Program-made: the position numbers and the translations under genes
Assembly (NCBI GenBank): GCA_945878885.1
Contig: CAMCUP010000012.1
Coordinates: 1-56,089, forward strand
DNA: 56,089 bases
Direction of reading: 5' to 3'
Origin: Polynucleobacter meluiroseus
Lineage (GTDB): Bacteria > Pseudomonadota > Gammaproteobacteria > Burkholderiales > Burkholderiaceae
Shown: positions 1 through 7,198 of the stretch, in pieces
How positions within the stretch are numbered: position 1 is the stretch's first letter
Layout: every line of letters begins with the position of its first letter
Notes under the pieces: model-generated
Database searches by the model: none
Seen by the model: the letters and a program-made list of their open reading frames with translations, nothing else
What the model was told of the DNA's origin: nothing

Positions 1-134
1 GTTGAGTTCTCATAACCAATACCAACTTGACCATAAAAGCCAGTAAAGACTGATTGGGCTAAAGCAGGTGCAGTAAGGCTCATTGCGCCAAGAGCAATCA
101 GCAACTGCAAACGGGGTTTATTTAAATAAGTCAT
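1..134 (-). CDS. Porin-like outer membrane protein, N-terminus only
   Basis: This is the first 44 or so codons of a minus-strand gene that runs off the left edge of the window. It begins MTYLNKPRLQLLIALGAMSL and continues into a typical Sec signal peptide ending in ALA. The mature start, QSVFTGFYGQVGIGYEN, looks like the first beta strand of an outer membrane barrel. The start codon is supported by an AAGGAG ribosome site eight bases upstream. Assignment to a porin or OmpA/OmpW-like barrel is inferred from this short stretch only. Confidence 0.6.
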   Translation of the reverse strand, partial: MTYLNKPRLQLLIALGAMSLTAPALAQSVFTGFYGQVGIGYENS

Positions 135-174
135 TACTAACTCCTTATAGTTATTATGGATTAATTTATAGGTA

Positions 175-240
175 CATTACCAACACCGCAGGCGCCACCC
201 CATTTCTCTCATCAATCTGACCATTCACCTAGGGCGCAGT
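175..240 (-). pseudogene. Decayed duplicate of part of the adjacent lipoprotein gene
   Basis: Just beyond the stop codon of the lipoprotein gene, the minus strand repeats about 63 bases of that gene (the segment at 492-554). Read in the equivalent frame it gives AP-stop-VNGQIDERNGVAPAVLVM, against APKINGQIDERTGVAPVAAM in the intact gene. The in-frame TAG and single-codon length difference show that it is a broken partial duplication. Confidence 0.6.
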
Positions 241-734
241 TAATGAAAGTAGTAGTAATAAAGACCATCTACTGAAAAATCTTCATTTGTGTAGTAGTTA
301 CAAATGTTAGCGTAACAGTAAAAGCAGAAGTAGACAGAGTAGGTGTTGTAGTAGGGGCTGAAGAAGGATCCACCCAAAGCAGCGCATTGCTGCGAAGTAG
401 TAGAATTATTAGCTGCAATATCACAAGCATTTTGCTGCATCGTATTTAATGAATAGTAGCTAGTTAAACAGTTAGCTGGGCTCCAAATAGTCATCGCCGC
501 CACAGGAGCTACCCCAGTACGCTCATCAATCTGACCATTGATCTTGGGTGCAGTAGCTGGCGCAGAAGCCGCAGTTGCAGTTGTTGATGGGGCGGCTGCG
601 CTAGTAGGGGCGGCAGCACTCACAGCACTAGCTCCACTAGACGCCAAATCATTACCACCCCCACAAGATACAAGACCTAACATCACCAAAGGAGTAATCA
701 GCCCAATAGTTACTAGCAATGATTTGAATTTCAT
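240..734 (-). CDS. Secreted lipoprotein of unknown function
   Basis: This 164-residue protein starts MKFKSLLVTIGLITPLVMLG and has a clear lipobox (LVSC, Cys24), so it should be lipidated and anchored in the envelope. After the cysteine comes a low-complexity Ala/Ser/Thr/Pro linker (about residues 28-65). The C-terminal half is rich in Cys, Tyr and Asn and ends in a run of tyrosines. Its five or so cysteines could form disulfides in the periplasm. I do not recognise a family. The Ala/Pro linker suggests a spacer holding the Tyr/Cys-rich domain away from the membrane. A partial duplicate lies immediately downstream. Confidence 0.75.
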   Translation of the reverse strand: MKFKSLLVTIGLITPLVMLGLVSCGGGNDLASSGASAVSAAAPTSAAAPSTTATAASAPATAPKINGQIDERTGVAPVAAMTIWSPANCLTSYYSLNTMQQNACDIAANNSTTSQQCAALGGSFFSPYYNTYSVYFCFYCYANICNYYTNEDFSVDGLYYYYFH

Positions 735-817
735 ATGCCCGCCCTTAGTTATTTTTTTTATGAAATATGGAAAATTTGCTATTAAATCCTAGCATAAGTA
801 CTTATTTTTGAAAATAG

Positions 818-967
818 GCTATTAACCCAATAAAAAACCACTCAAAATTAACAGAAATACCTGTTGAAGTAATTACAGGGGATGCTTTACCCACATTAGA
901 GCGCTGGGGAATTCCTGCCATTGGTGCTGGAGCAGCTACAGCCTTTGTGGCTATTGTCATCGATTAA
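818..967 (+). pseudogene. Possible C-terminal gene fragment without a start codon
   Basis: An open frame reads KNHSKLTEIPVEVITGDALP and then a Gly/Ala-rich hydrophobic end, closing with AFVAIVID and a stop. The composition is protein-like and suggests one C-terminal membrane helix, but no ATG, GTG or TTG start and no ribosome site are present in frame. It is best read as the tail of a lost gene. No function can be assigned. Confidence 0.3.
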
Positions 968-1073
968 CTTTTTAAAGTGATAGTATAATTTTTCTTGATT
1001 AGGCGATTTAGAAGCGCCTAATAATCCACCTTATAGTCAGTTAATAGCATTTAGTCATAGCAACCAAGGAAAA

Positions 1074-1202
1074 ATGATGCGCTCTTGTTTAAAGCTTTTG
1101 GTATTAGTGCTGGTTACCATGAGTCTCATGGCTTGCGGCTGTTCCGAAATTAAATTCTATTGCTCAACGGGGGGTGACTGCTACTCCTGCTCAGCTGGGT
1201 AA
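1074..1202 (+). CDS. Very small Cys-rich lipoprotein
   Basis: A 42-residue reading frame, MMRSCLKLLVLVLVTMSLMA followed by CGCSEIKFYC and more, starts after an AAGGA ribosome site. It has a hydrophobic signal segment and a lipobox (LMAC, Cys21). The mature peptide would be only 22 residues with five cysteines (21, 23, 30, 36, 39), so it is probably lipidated and possibly disulfide- or metal-stabilised. The function is unknown. It is transcribed in the same direction as the dipeptidase gene 40 bases downstream. Confidence 0.55.
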   Translation: MMRSCLKLLVLVLVTMSLMACGCSEIKFYCSTGGDCYSCSAG

Positions 1203-1242
1203 GTAAGCTAATTATTATTATTAGATAATTTATTGCTACTCA

Positions 1243-1923
1243 TTGAAAGTTCTGCGACTTAGATTTTGGGTGTCTATTGCCACCCTCTGTATTGCTTCGG
1301 TAACATGGGCGTTGCCTACCGGGTTTGTTTATATTGATGATGAGATTCCAGGCATTCAAGTTGACCTGAGGTATGCAGGTAGCAACAATTTTGTGGGGCG
1401 CCCCATTATCGGGTATGTTACCAACCGAGCAGTCCTAACTACTCAAGCTGCCAAGGCGCTCTCAAGGGTTCAGGCTGATCTCAAACCCTTTGGACTTGAA
1501 TTATTGCTTTACGATGCCTACCGCCCACAAAGGGCGGTTGATGACTTTGTCGCTTGGGCAAAGGATATCGCCGATACTCGCACAAAAGCTGAGTTTTATC
1601 CCCAAGTTGCAAAAGATAATTTATTTTCTGAGGGGTACATCGCCGAGCGTTCAGGCCATAGTAGGGGTAGCACCGTCGATTTGACTATTATTTGGTCAAC
1701 ATCACCACCTAAAGCCCTTAATATGGGAACTAAATTTGATTTCTTTGGGCTCGAGTCATGGCCAAAATATGGTGGCGCATCTGCAGAGCAAAGAGCCAAC
1801 CGTTTGCTTCTAAGATTACTTATGCTGAAATATGGGTTCAAGCCATACGAGATGGAATGGTGGCATTTCACCCTTGAAAATGAACCTTTTCCAGACACCT
1901 ATTTTAATTTTGTCGTAAATTAA
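1243..1923 (+). CDS. ddpX: D-alanyl-D-alanine dipeptidase, VanX/DdpX family
   Basis: This 226-residue exported zinc dipeptidase would hydrolyse D-Ala-D-Ala in the periplasm, so its likely role is peptidoglycan dipeptide recycling or nutrition rather than glycopeptide resistance. A signal peptide covers about residues 1-24 (ends in TWALP). Family motifs are visible: YDAYRPQRA with Arg94, the metal motif SGHSRGSTVD with His139 and Asp146, and EMEWWHF with catalytic Glu205 and zinc ligand His208. The start is a TTG at 1243 with no strong ribosome site; it is chosen because it gives a complete signal peptide and an in-frame stop lies just upstream. No vanHA genes are nearby. Confidence 0.88.
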   Translation: MKVLRLRFWVSIATLCIASVTWALPTGFVYIDDEIPGIQVDLRYAGSNNFVGRPIIGYVTNRAVLTTQAAKALSRVQADLKPFGLELLLYDAYRPQRAVDDFVAWAKDIADTRTKAEFYPQVAKDNLFSEGYIAERSGHSRGSTVDLTIIWSTSPPKALNMGTKFDFFGLESWPKYGGASAEQRANRLLLRLLMLKYGFKPYEMEWWHFTLENEPFPDTYFNFVVN

Positions 1924-1959
1924 ATAATTTACTCACGTAAATTAAAAAAAGAAGAGTTA

Positions 1960-3303
1960 TTGCGCAATTCAAATGAAATCTGCATTGTAGGAGATGGGTT
2001 TTCAGCTGCCATTATGGTGATCCATCTTTTACGCAAGGGAGTTCCCCCTTCATCTATTACTCTTATTGGGCCAGGAGTAATCGGACAGGGAAATGCCTAT
2101 TCCTGTTCGAGCCAATCGTATCGACTTAATGTTCGCGAGGATCTGCTCATTACTTTTTCAGAGAATCCTTTGCATTTTGCAAGTTGGGCACAGAACCATA
2201 TTCATGACCCCAAAGCAAAGACTGCAGCAGGATATTTTTATAGGCGTCATGATTTTGGTCGTTATATCTCTGAACTAGTATCTAATGAATTAGGTTCGGG
2301 GCAACTGATTCATATTCCCGCAAAGGTCACCCAAATCGTGCGCAGAGGGGATGATTGGAGTCTTAGTTTAGAAAATAATAATGATCTCATCGCAAAACAG
2401 ATCATTATTGCTACAGGTAATGCCCCACCCATATGGCCTTGTAATGTTATTAAAAAGCTTGCTTCGCCAACTTGGATTAACTCTCATCTCGTTGAAAATC
2501 CATGGACTGGTGATTATCTGCAAGAAATTAGAGCCCATGAAAACATTATTTTGCTTGGTGCTGGATTAACAGCGCTTGATACGATAAATGCCCTTGTTGA
2601 GCAAGGTCACTGCGGAATGATTTATGTGATTAGCCCACGAAAAATATTTCCCCCAGCTCAGGCATCATGGCAAAGACTTCATGAACCTAATTGGCCAAAG
2701 AAGTTAAGCCCGAGACACTTAATCCGTTTTATTCGTGATTATCTCCCCTCTGCCGATACAACTAGTTCGGAATGGCAGTGCGCTTGGGAAGAATTAAGAG
2801 TTAATTTAAATACTATTTGGCAGCAATTTTCTTCTTCTCAGCGTCTTATTTTATTGAAGCGAGTAGGTTGGATTTGGTCTTTATATCGATTTCGGGCACC
2901 ACCACAAACTATTGCTAGCTATGAGCAATTAAGAGAAAAAAATCAGATCCATATTATATTGGGTCGGGCTAAACAAATTATCTGTGCTGAAGACCACATT
3001 AGAGTGCTACTAGATAATGGTTGCGAGGCAGTTGGTGAAAGAATAATCAATTGCACTGGTGTTGGGGCCGATCCTTTGCTAAGCAATCTGATCAGCGATC
3101 GACTAGCCATACCTGATGGGCTCCAGCAAGCGATTGCAGTAGATACCAATCTCAGAGTTCTCGACTCGAATCAGCAAGCATGGGAAAACTTATGGATGAT
3201 TGGACCAGCCACAATGGGTAGTTTGGGTGATGTAGTAGCTGCGAGCGCTATTACTAAGCAGGCAGAGCAATTAGCAGAACAGATGATAAAAAAAGAACAT
3301 TAA
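1960..3303 (+). CDS. FAD/NAD(P)-binding protein, YdhS-like (COG4529)
   Basis: This 447-residue protein has an N-terminal FAD-binding Rossmann motif (IVGDGFSAAIM, residues 7-17) and a second dinucleotide motif near residue 200 (ILLGAGLTALD), the layout of the uncharacterised YdhS/HpxY-type FAD-dependent oxidoreductases. The C-terminal region carries a NCTGVGADPLL segment and a MIGPATMGSLGD segment, typical of the closing FAD contact. The start is TTG 1960, preceded by AAGAAGAG. It follows the dipeptidase by 36 bases and may be cotranscribed. The substrate is unknown; no signal peptide is seen, so it should be cytoplasmic. Confidence 0.75.
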   Translation: MRNSNEICIVGDGFSAAIMVIHLLRKGVPPSSITLIGPGVIGQGNAYSCSSQSYRLNVREDLLITFSENPLHFASWAQNHIHDPKAKTAAGYFYRRHDFGRYISELVSNELGSGQLIHIPAKVTQIVRRGDDWSLSLENNNDLIAKQIIIATGNAPPIWPCNVIKKLASPTWINSHLVENPWTGDYLQEIRAHENIILLGAGLTALDTINALVEQGHCGMIYVISPRKIFPPAQASWQRLHEPNWPKKLSPRHLIRFIRDYLPSADTTSSEWQCAWEELRVNLNTIWQQFSSSQRLILLKRVGWIWSLYRFRAPPQTIASYEQLREKNQIHIILGRAKQIICAEDHIRVLLDNGCEAVGERIINCTGVGADPLLSNLISDRLAIPDGLQQAIAVDTNLRVLDSNQQAWENLWMIGPATMGSLGDVVAASAITKQAEQLAEQMIKKEH

Positions 3304-3438
3304 ACACTCAAGTAGATAAATCGTGAATCACACATTGGGTACCACAGAAGTCATTGAGTCTGAATTGATTAATAAGCGGGGAGAGGCCTGCCCAGCAATA
3401 GGTAGCGATTTAGGCTCGCCCTTAAAAAAAGACTCATG

Positions 3439-3452
3439 TATACTTGTACAAT
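3439..3452 (+). promoter_or_regulatory. Candidate promoter and operator of the yefM-yoeB operon
   Basis: TATACTTGTACAAT lies 25-38 bases before the antitoxin start. It contains the perfect palindrome TTGTACAA (3444-3451), overlapping two possible -10 hexamers (TATACT and TACAAT). The YefM/YoeB complex of Escherichia coli binds TGTACA palindromes over its own promoter, so an autorepression site is a reasonable reading. No good -35 box is visible. Confidence 0.5.
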
Positions 3453-3476
3453 ATATTAGACAATTAGGAGCTCATA

Positions 3477-3734
3477 ATGCGAGTCATTAATTTTTCCGAT
3501 GCCAGAAACCAATTTAAGCAGGTGATTGATCAGGTGGTTGCTGATTGTGATGTAGCTATTATTTCTCGAAGAGATGCTGAGGATGCTGTTGTCATGTCCT
3601 TAGATACATATAACAGCATGATGGAAACATTCCACCTATTAAAATCTCCAGCTAACGTCAGGCATCTGGAGAAATCATTGGCGCAATATCGTAAAGGGCA
3701 AACCAAAACAAAGGCTTTGGTAGATGCGAAGTAA
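3477..3734 (+). CDS. yefM: Type II antitoxin, YefM/Phd family
   Basis: This 85-residue antitoxin starts MRVINFSDARNQFKQVIDQV, which matches the YefM DNA-binding N-terminal domain. The segment AIISRRDAEDAVVMSLDTYNSMMET is the usual family core. The C-terminal 25 residues are charged and likely unfold around the toxin. AGGAG lies seven bases before the ATG. It overlaps yoeB by 11 bases, the normal coupled arrangement. It should neutralise YoeB and repress the operon. Confidence 0.93.
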   Translation: MRVINFSDARNQFKQVIDQVVADCDVAIISRRDAEDAVVMSLDTYNSMMETFHLLKSPANVRHLEKSLAQYRKGQTKTKALVDAK

Positions 3735-3987
3735 GTTAGTTTGGACAAATACGGCTTGGTCAGATTATCTTTATTGGCAGGCCCAAGATAAGAAAACACT
3801 TAAACGAATTAATTTACTAATTAAGGATGCCATGCGGGATCCAGGGAATGGAATTGGAAAGCCTGAAGCTCTAAAAGAAAATTTATCAGGTTCATGGTCT
3901 AGGCGCATTGATGATACGAATAGATTGGTTTACGTAATTGAAAAAGAGCAGTTGGTTATTATTGCCTGCCGTTATTACTATGAATAG
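3724..3987 (+). CDS. yoeB: Type II toxin, YoeB ribosome-dependent mRNA interferase
   Basis: This 87-residue RelE-superfamily toxin would cleave mRNA in the ribosomal A site. It aligns with Escherichia coli YoeB over its whole length: DYLYWQ, the Glu48 of GKPEALK (E. coli Glu46) and Arg67 of TNRLVY (E. coli Arg65). The C-terminus reads ACRYYYE where E. coli has ACRYHY, so the catalytic His83 equivalent is a tyrosine (Tyr85), while the following Tyr86 is kept. Activity may therefore be weakened. It is translated from a start inside the antitoxin gene. Confidence 0.92.
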   Translation: MRSKLVWTNTAWSDYLYWQAQDKKTLKRINLLIKDAMRDPGNGIGKPEALKENLSGSWSRRIDDTNRLVYVIEKEQLVIIACRYYYE

Positions 3988-3988
3988 C

Positions 3989-4114
3989 ATGCGAGAAGAA
4001 TATGATTTTTCTCGGGCTCGACCGAATCCATATGTGCCTCAAAAGAAATCCAAGGTACAGAATAGGATCTGGCATCCTCGGCCCCAGTCAGTTCACCGAG
4101 AGTGGTTTATATAA
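3989..4114 (+). pseudogene. Antitoxin-like N-terminal remnant (BrnA/CopG type)
   Basis: Two bases after yoeB a frame begins MREEYDFSRARPNPYVPQKK and ends after 41 residues. The opening, acidic residues then YDFS followed by a basic, NPY-containing stretch, resembles the N-terminus of CopG/BrnA-type antitoxins that precedes the ribbon-helix-helix domain. Here the rest (NRIWHPRPQSVHREWFI) does not resemble that domain, so the gene appears frameshifted or truncated. It may be what is left of a second toxin-antitoxin pair joined to yefM-yoeB. Confidence 0.4.
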
Positions 4115-4323
4115 CAATGTCAAAGCAGGGCTCTGGTTAATTGCCGGGCAAAGCTAAAAATTAATAGTAGGGCATTTTTACAATATGCTGAGAAGGCCAA
4201 TTCCATAAAGTATTTGGTTGTCATAAAACCTGAATTAGGTCTCAGGTAGAATAATAGATAAAATACTGTAGAAAGTTATATTATTAATTCCCATTTTTAT
4301 CGACAATCTAATCTAAAAATACT

Positions 4324-5376
4324 ATGACACAACCCACACAATCTAAGCGGCGCGATTTTTTTAAAACCATTGGACTGAGCGCTGCGACGGCCGCTTTACC
4401 TGGTGCTCTTCTTCCAGCAGGTGATGTACTTGCTCAACCAGCTACTGACATTATTACTAGAAAAATTCCACGATCGGGTGAGATTCTCCCTGCTGTTGGC
4501 TTAGGCACATATCTCACTTTTGATTTGCTACCAGGAGCGCCTCGCAATAACATCCGCGAGGTTATTAAGCTATTTTGGGACGGTGGAGGACGCGTTTTCG
4601 ATACCTCACCGCTTTATGGAACTAGTGAGATTAGCGTAGGTGATTTTGCCACTGGTATGGGCATAAATGACCAAATGTTTATCTGTAATAAGATTTGGTC
4701 TACTGGCGAGTTTCTGTCTGATGATAGCCATGCGCGCAAGAGTTTTCAGCAGAGTCAGCAACGGCTTTGGCGTGAGATGATTGATGTTGTTCAAGTACAT
4801 AGCCTTGTGAATGTTGATCAGATCGTTCCTGTTCTTAAAAACTGGAAGAAAGAAGGTAAGATCCGTTACGTTGGCGTTACCCATCATGAGATACCTTATT
4901 TCGGCGCCTTGGCAGGTCATGTAGCACGAGGTGACCTAGATTTTGTGCAGGTGCATTACTCTATCCAAATGCGTCTTGCTGAGGATCGCATTCTTCCTGC
5001 TGCAATGGATAAAGGAACAGCCGTGTTAGTTAATATGCCTTTTGAGAAGGCGCGGCTTTTCAAGATTGTTCAAGGTAGACCGCTACCCGATTTTGCAAAA
5101 GAGATCGGTTGTGAAAACTGGGCTCAATTCTTCTTGAAGTGGGTGATCTCTAACCCAGCAATTACCTGCGTTATTCCTGCCACCAGCAATCCTGCGCATC
5201 AAGCCGAAAATATCGGTGCTTTGCGTGGTCCGCTTCCAGATAAAGAAATGCGTGCACGAATGGTTAAGCATATGGAGACCATTCCCGGCTTTGATAAGTT
5301 GCAAGAGATGCCTGCATATCCTGGAAAGACATATAACGGCATCATTAGACGTGGGATAAATGCGCGAACCACCTAA
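4324..5376 (+). CDS. Tat-exported aldo/keto reductase
   Basis: This 350-residue protein starts with a twin-arginine signal (SKRRDFFKTIGLSAATAALP), so it is probably exported folded with its cofactor. The rest is a TIM-barrel aldo/keto reductase: DTSPLYGTSE supplies the catalytic Asp and Tyr, ICNKIWS the Lys, and VVQVHSL the His of the tetrad. CVIPATSNPAHQAEN near the C-terminus matches the nucleotide phosphate-binding region. Periplasmic aldo/keto reductases with Tat signals are known, but their physiological substrate is generally unclear. No ribosome site is obvious. The gene stands alone. Confidence 0.85.
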   Translation: MTQPTQSKRRDFFKTIGLSAATAALPGALLPAGDVLAQPATDIITRKIPRSGEILPAVGLGTYLTFDLLPGAPRNNIREVIKLFWDGGGRVFDTSPLYGTSEISVGDFATGMGINDQMFICNKIWSTGEFLSDDSHARKSFQQSQQRLWREMIDVVQVHSLVNVDQIVPVLKNWKKEGKIRYVGVTHHEIPYFGALAGHVARGDLDFVQVHYSIQMRLAEDRILPAAMDKGTAVLVNMPFEKARLFKIVQGRPLPDFAKEIGCENWAQFFLKWVISNPAITCVIPATSNPAHQAENIGALRGPLPDKEMRARMVKHMETIPGFDKLQEMPAYPGKTYNGIIRRGINARTT

Positions 5377-5499
5377 GATAAGTAAATAACTTAGGCTCAG
5401 GGCCTCTAGTTCATAGTTCGAATTCTGCTAAATAGATGCATAAAAAGGCACGGGTGAATCCACTCATAATTTGGGAGTAGTTACTTAATTAGCCGAGCT

Positions 5500-5590
5500 T
5501 ATTGATTTGTATCTAAAACTGATCCATCGTTTGTATTAAACTTTAATTCATCCATACGATGATTTTACCTTTGACTAGCAACCTATTTAG
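5500..5590 (+). repeat. Partial copy of the 161-bp inverted-repeat element (copy H)
   Basis: The left half of the interspersed element is recognisable here: TTGATTTGTATCTAAAACTG, the following ATCCAT, a degenerate second subrepeat, and CTTTGACTAGC in the middle. The right half and right terminal repeat are missing. The rest of the 5377-5701 stretch shows no gene. Confidence 0.6.
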
Positions 5591-5701
5591 AGTGCACCTC
5601 GTATGAGGCGCCTTTTAAAAGAACATTTCATGGTGGGGATTGGTTATTGTAGTAATGCATTCACGTAGGCAAACCGGTCCTTTCTCAAAGACACCCTTTT
5701 T

Positions 5702-5992
5702 TCATATCGTTTTTTTTGAAACTTCTAGCATTGCCCATTCAGCCAAATAGCTGATGATGTATTCATTGCTTGATGGAATGGATTCCTTAAAATCAATGTG
5801 TAAGCCTTGAATTTGTGGGCTATCCTTAAAGTCTATCGCAAGGTTAAGTAACTGACAAATTTTCTCAGGGTCGTGTGCTGCTAATAGTTTTTTGCGCTTT
5901 TCGTTATCAAGCAAAAGTTGTGCAACAGAAGATTGAATTTGGCGCATGGCGGTAGTTACTTCAAGATTACGACTATTAATTGTGATTTTCAT
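5702..5992 (-). CDS. Small hypothetical protein with an HPF-like N-terminus
   Basis: I chose the internal ATG at 5992 because AGGAG lies about ten bases upstream; a longer version could start at 6085. The 96-residue product starts MKITINSRNLEVTTAMRQIQ, which resembles the first strand and helix of ribosome hibernation factors (HPF/RaiA family). The remainder (LLAAHDPEKICQLLNLAIDF and on) does not clearly continue that fold and I do not recognise it. It is soluble, with no membrane segment. It lies just downstream of another small gene on the same strand and is probably cotranscribed with it. Confidence 0.5.
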   Translation of the reverse strand: MKITINSRNLEVTTAMRQIQSSVAQLLLDNEKRKKLLAAHDPEKICQLLNLAIDFKDSPQIQGLHIDFKESIPSSNEYIISYLAEWAMLEVSKKTI

Positions 5993-6074
5993 CGGCGATG
6001 TCTCCTGCATAGTCAAGGATATAGGGGTTAATTCTTTATTATTTTTAACATCTAGAGCAAAGTACGTTTTATTT

Positions 6075-6260
6075 TTAGGGATCATTTTTTTGATACCTGA
6101 TTCTTAAATTGAAATCATCTTTTCCATGAATTTTCCAAAACTTAATATCTTCAAATAGCTTATCGAGATCTGCATACGATAGGTTCTTCATATCTAGAAG
6201 ATTGATTGAGTTACCTGCCTCTAGCTTTACTATTGCATTGGCATATGTGAGTTCAGCCAT
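6075..6260 (-). CDS. Small hypothetical protein
   Basis: This 61-residue, charged, soluble protein starts MAELTYANAIVKLEAGNSIN and includes LSYADLDKLFEDIKFWKIHG. A GGAG ribosome site precedes the ATG. No family is recognised. The longer version of the next gene would overlap its end by 11 bases, so the two are likely one transcription unit. Confidence 0.5.
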   Translation of the reverse strand: MAELTYANAIVKLEAGNSINLLDMKNLSYADLDKLFEDIKFWKIHGKDDFNLRIRYQKNDP

Positions 6261-6677
6261 GCCATGCTCCTTTAGTCGAAGTGATCTATTTCTAAATAAA
6301 TTACTCTTAATTAATCAATAAATGCCGTGTTGAAGTTGGTAAATAAGGCAAATTCGATCAATTTGAATAATTAACCTGATTTAGTCCAATTAAAGGAACA
6401 TGGTGCTAGGGTTGGCAATGATTCGCCTAGGGCAAGAGTAGGCCCAATAATCAAAATTCCTAGATCCAGGTTGAATTTCTGGTGCGCCCATCAGTAAGGC
6501 AAACCCTTAGTAAGAATAGCGGGGTTTTGTTCAATTACATTCAACTAATTTGAAGGCACTAATTTTTATTGCTTAATTGCTTTAAAGCTGGCTTACTAAA
6601 CGGATGGGGAAAATAGAAGCTTTAGCCTTCTTATATCAAACTGACCAAAGGTCAATTCTTTTGGGCAATAGCATACG
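6261..6677. other. Gene-free stretch before the oxidase region
   Basis: I see no coding frame, RNA gene or repeat here. The region probably contains the divergent promoters of the small minus-strand pair and of the small membrane protein at 6678, but no convincing -35/-10 pair stands out. Confidence 0.4.
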
Positions 6678-6965
6678 ATGCTAACAACTCAAATTAGAAT
6701 GAACGATAGCTTTTTTGAGTATCTAGAATTTACATTAGGCAACATCGCCGCTGTACATCAGCCTATATTCTTGCTTTGCGGCGTTATTTTTTTGATTACT
6801 TTTGGCATAACAATTTATTTAATTGTTGAACACCGCAGAGGACTAGGCAAAAAAAAAGAGCATTTTCATAAAAGTGTTTATATCGAGATTATGTGGGCAG
6901 TTATTCCATTCCTCATAATTTTTTTCCTAATATGCCCAATATTTGTTACAGTTTTCGATCGGTGA
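6678..6965 (+). CDS. Small membrane protein like the COX2 transmembrane domain
   Basis: This 95-residue protein has two membrane helices (about residues 29-50 and 70-92) joined by a basic loop. The segment HFHKSVYIEIMWAVIPFLII closely resembles the second-helix region of cytochrome c oxidase subunit II (FHHS..VEIIWTIIP). There is no CuA domain after it; the frame stops at FVTVFDR. It may be a stand-alone COX2 N-terminal domain or the leftover of a lost subunit II gene. It lies 233 bases upstream of a complete subunit II gene, which keeps its own three membrane helices. The start is poorly supported by a ribosome site. Confidence 0.6.
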   Translation: MLTTQIRMNDSFFEYLEFTLGNIAAVHQPIFLLCGVIFLITFGITIYLIVEHRRGLGKKKEHFHKSVYIEIMWAVIPFLIIFFLICPIFVTVFDR

Positions 6966-7020
6966 ATACTGCAGTATTTTCCATTCCACAGCAAAAAGAC
7001 AAAATATTTTGCAAGAATTA

Positions 7021-7036
7021 TAGGTGTTAACACCTA
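7021..7036. promoter_or_regulatory. Perfect 16-bp palindrome upstream of the oxidase operon
   Basis: TAGGTGTTAACACCTA is a perfect inverted repeat 163 bases before subunit II, in the leader of the oxidase operon. It has the size and symmetry of an operator for a dimeric regulator. The regulator is not identifiable from the window. Confidence 0.45.
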
Positions 7037-7198
7037 AATCGTAGCTTATTTTTAGATATTTACTATATCTTTAATAGATATTATAAAAACTTTATTTTGA
7101 TGAGAGGTTTCATTTCTAGATAGAGATATTCTAGAGTTCATGGGGTTGATGTAGCTTAAATCCTTAAGAGCGAAGATGCTCTAGGAGCGAAAGGCGTT

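Noticed and set aside
538..792. 84-codon plus-strand frame over the lipoprotein gene
   Set aside because: It is the mirror of the Ala-rich linker of the lipoprotein; Ala/Val runs are a composition effect.
1243..1923. Glycopeptide resistance locus
   Set aside because: Only the VanX-like dipeptidase is present, with a signal peptide; no VanA ligase, VanH dehydrogenase or VanRS regulators are in the window.
3323..3488. GTG-started frame before yefM (VNHTLGTTEVIESELINKRG)
   Set aside because: It overlaps the yefM promoter and start in another frame, has no ribosome site and no domain.
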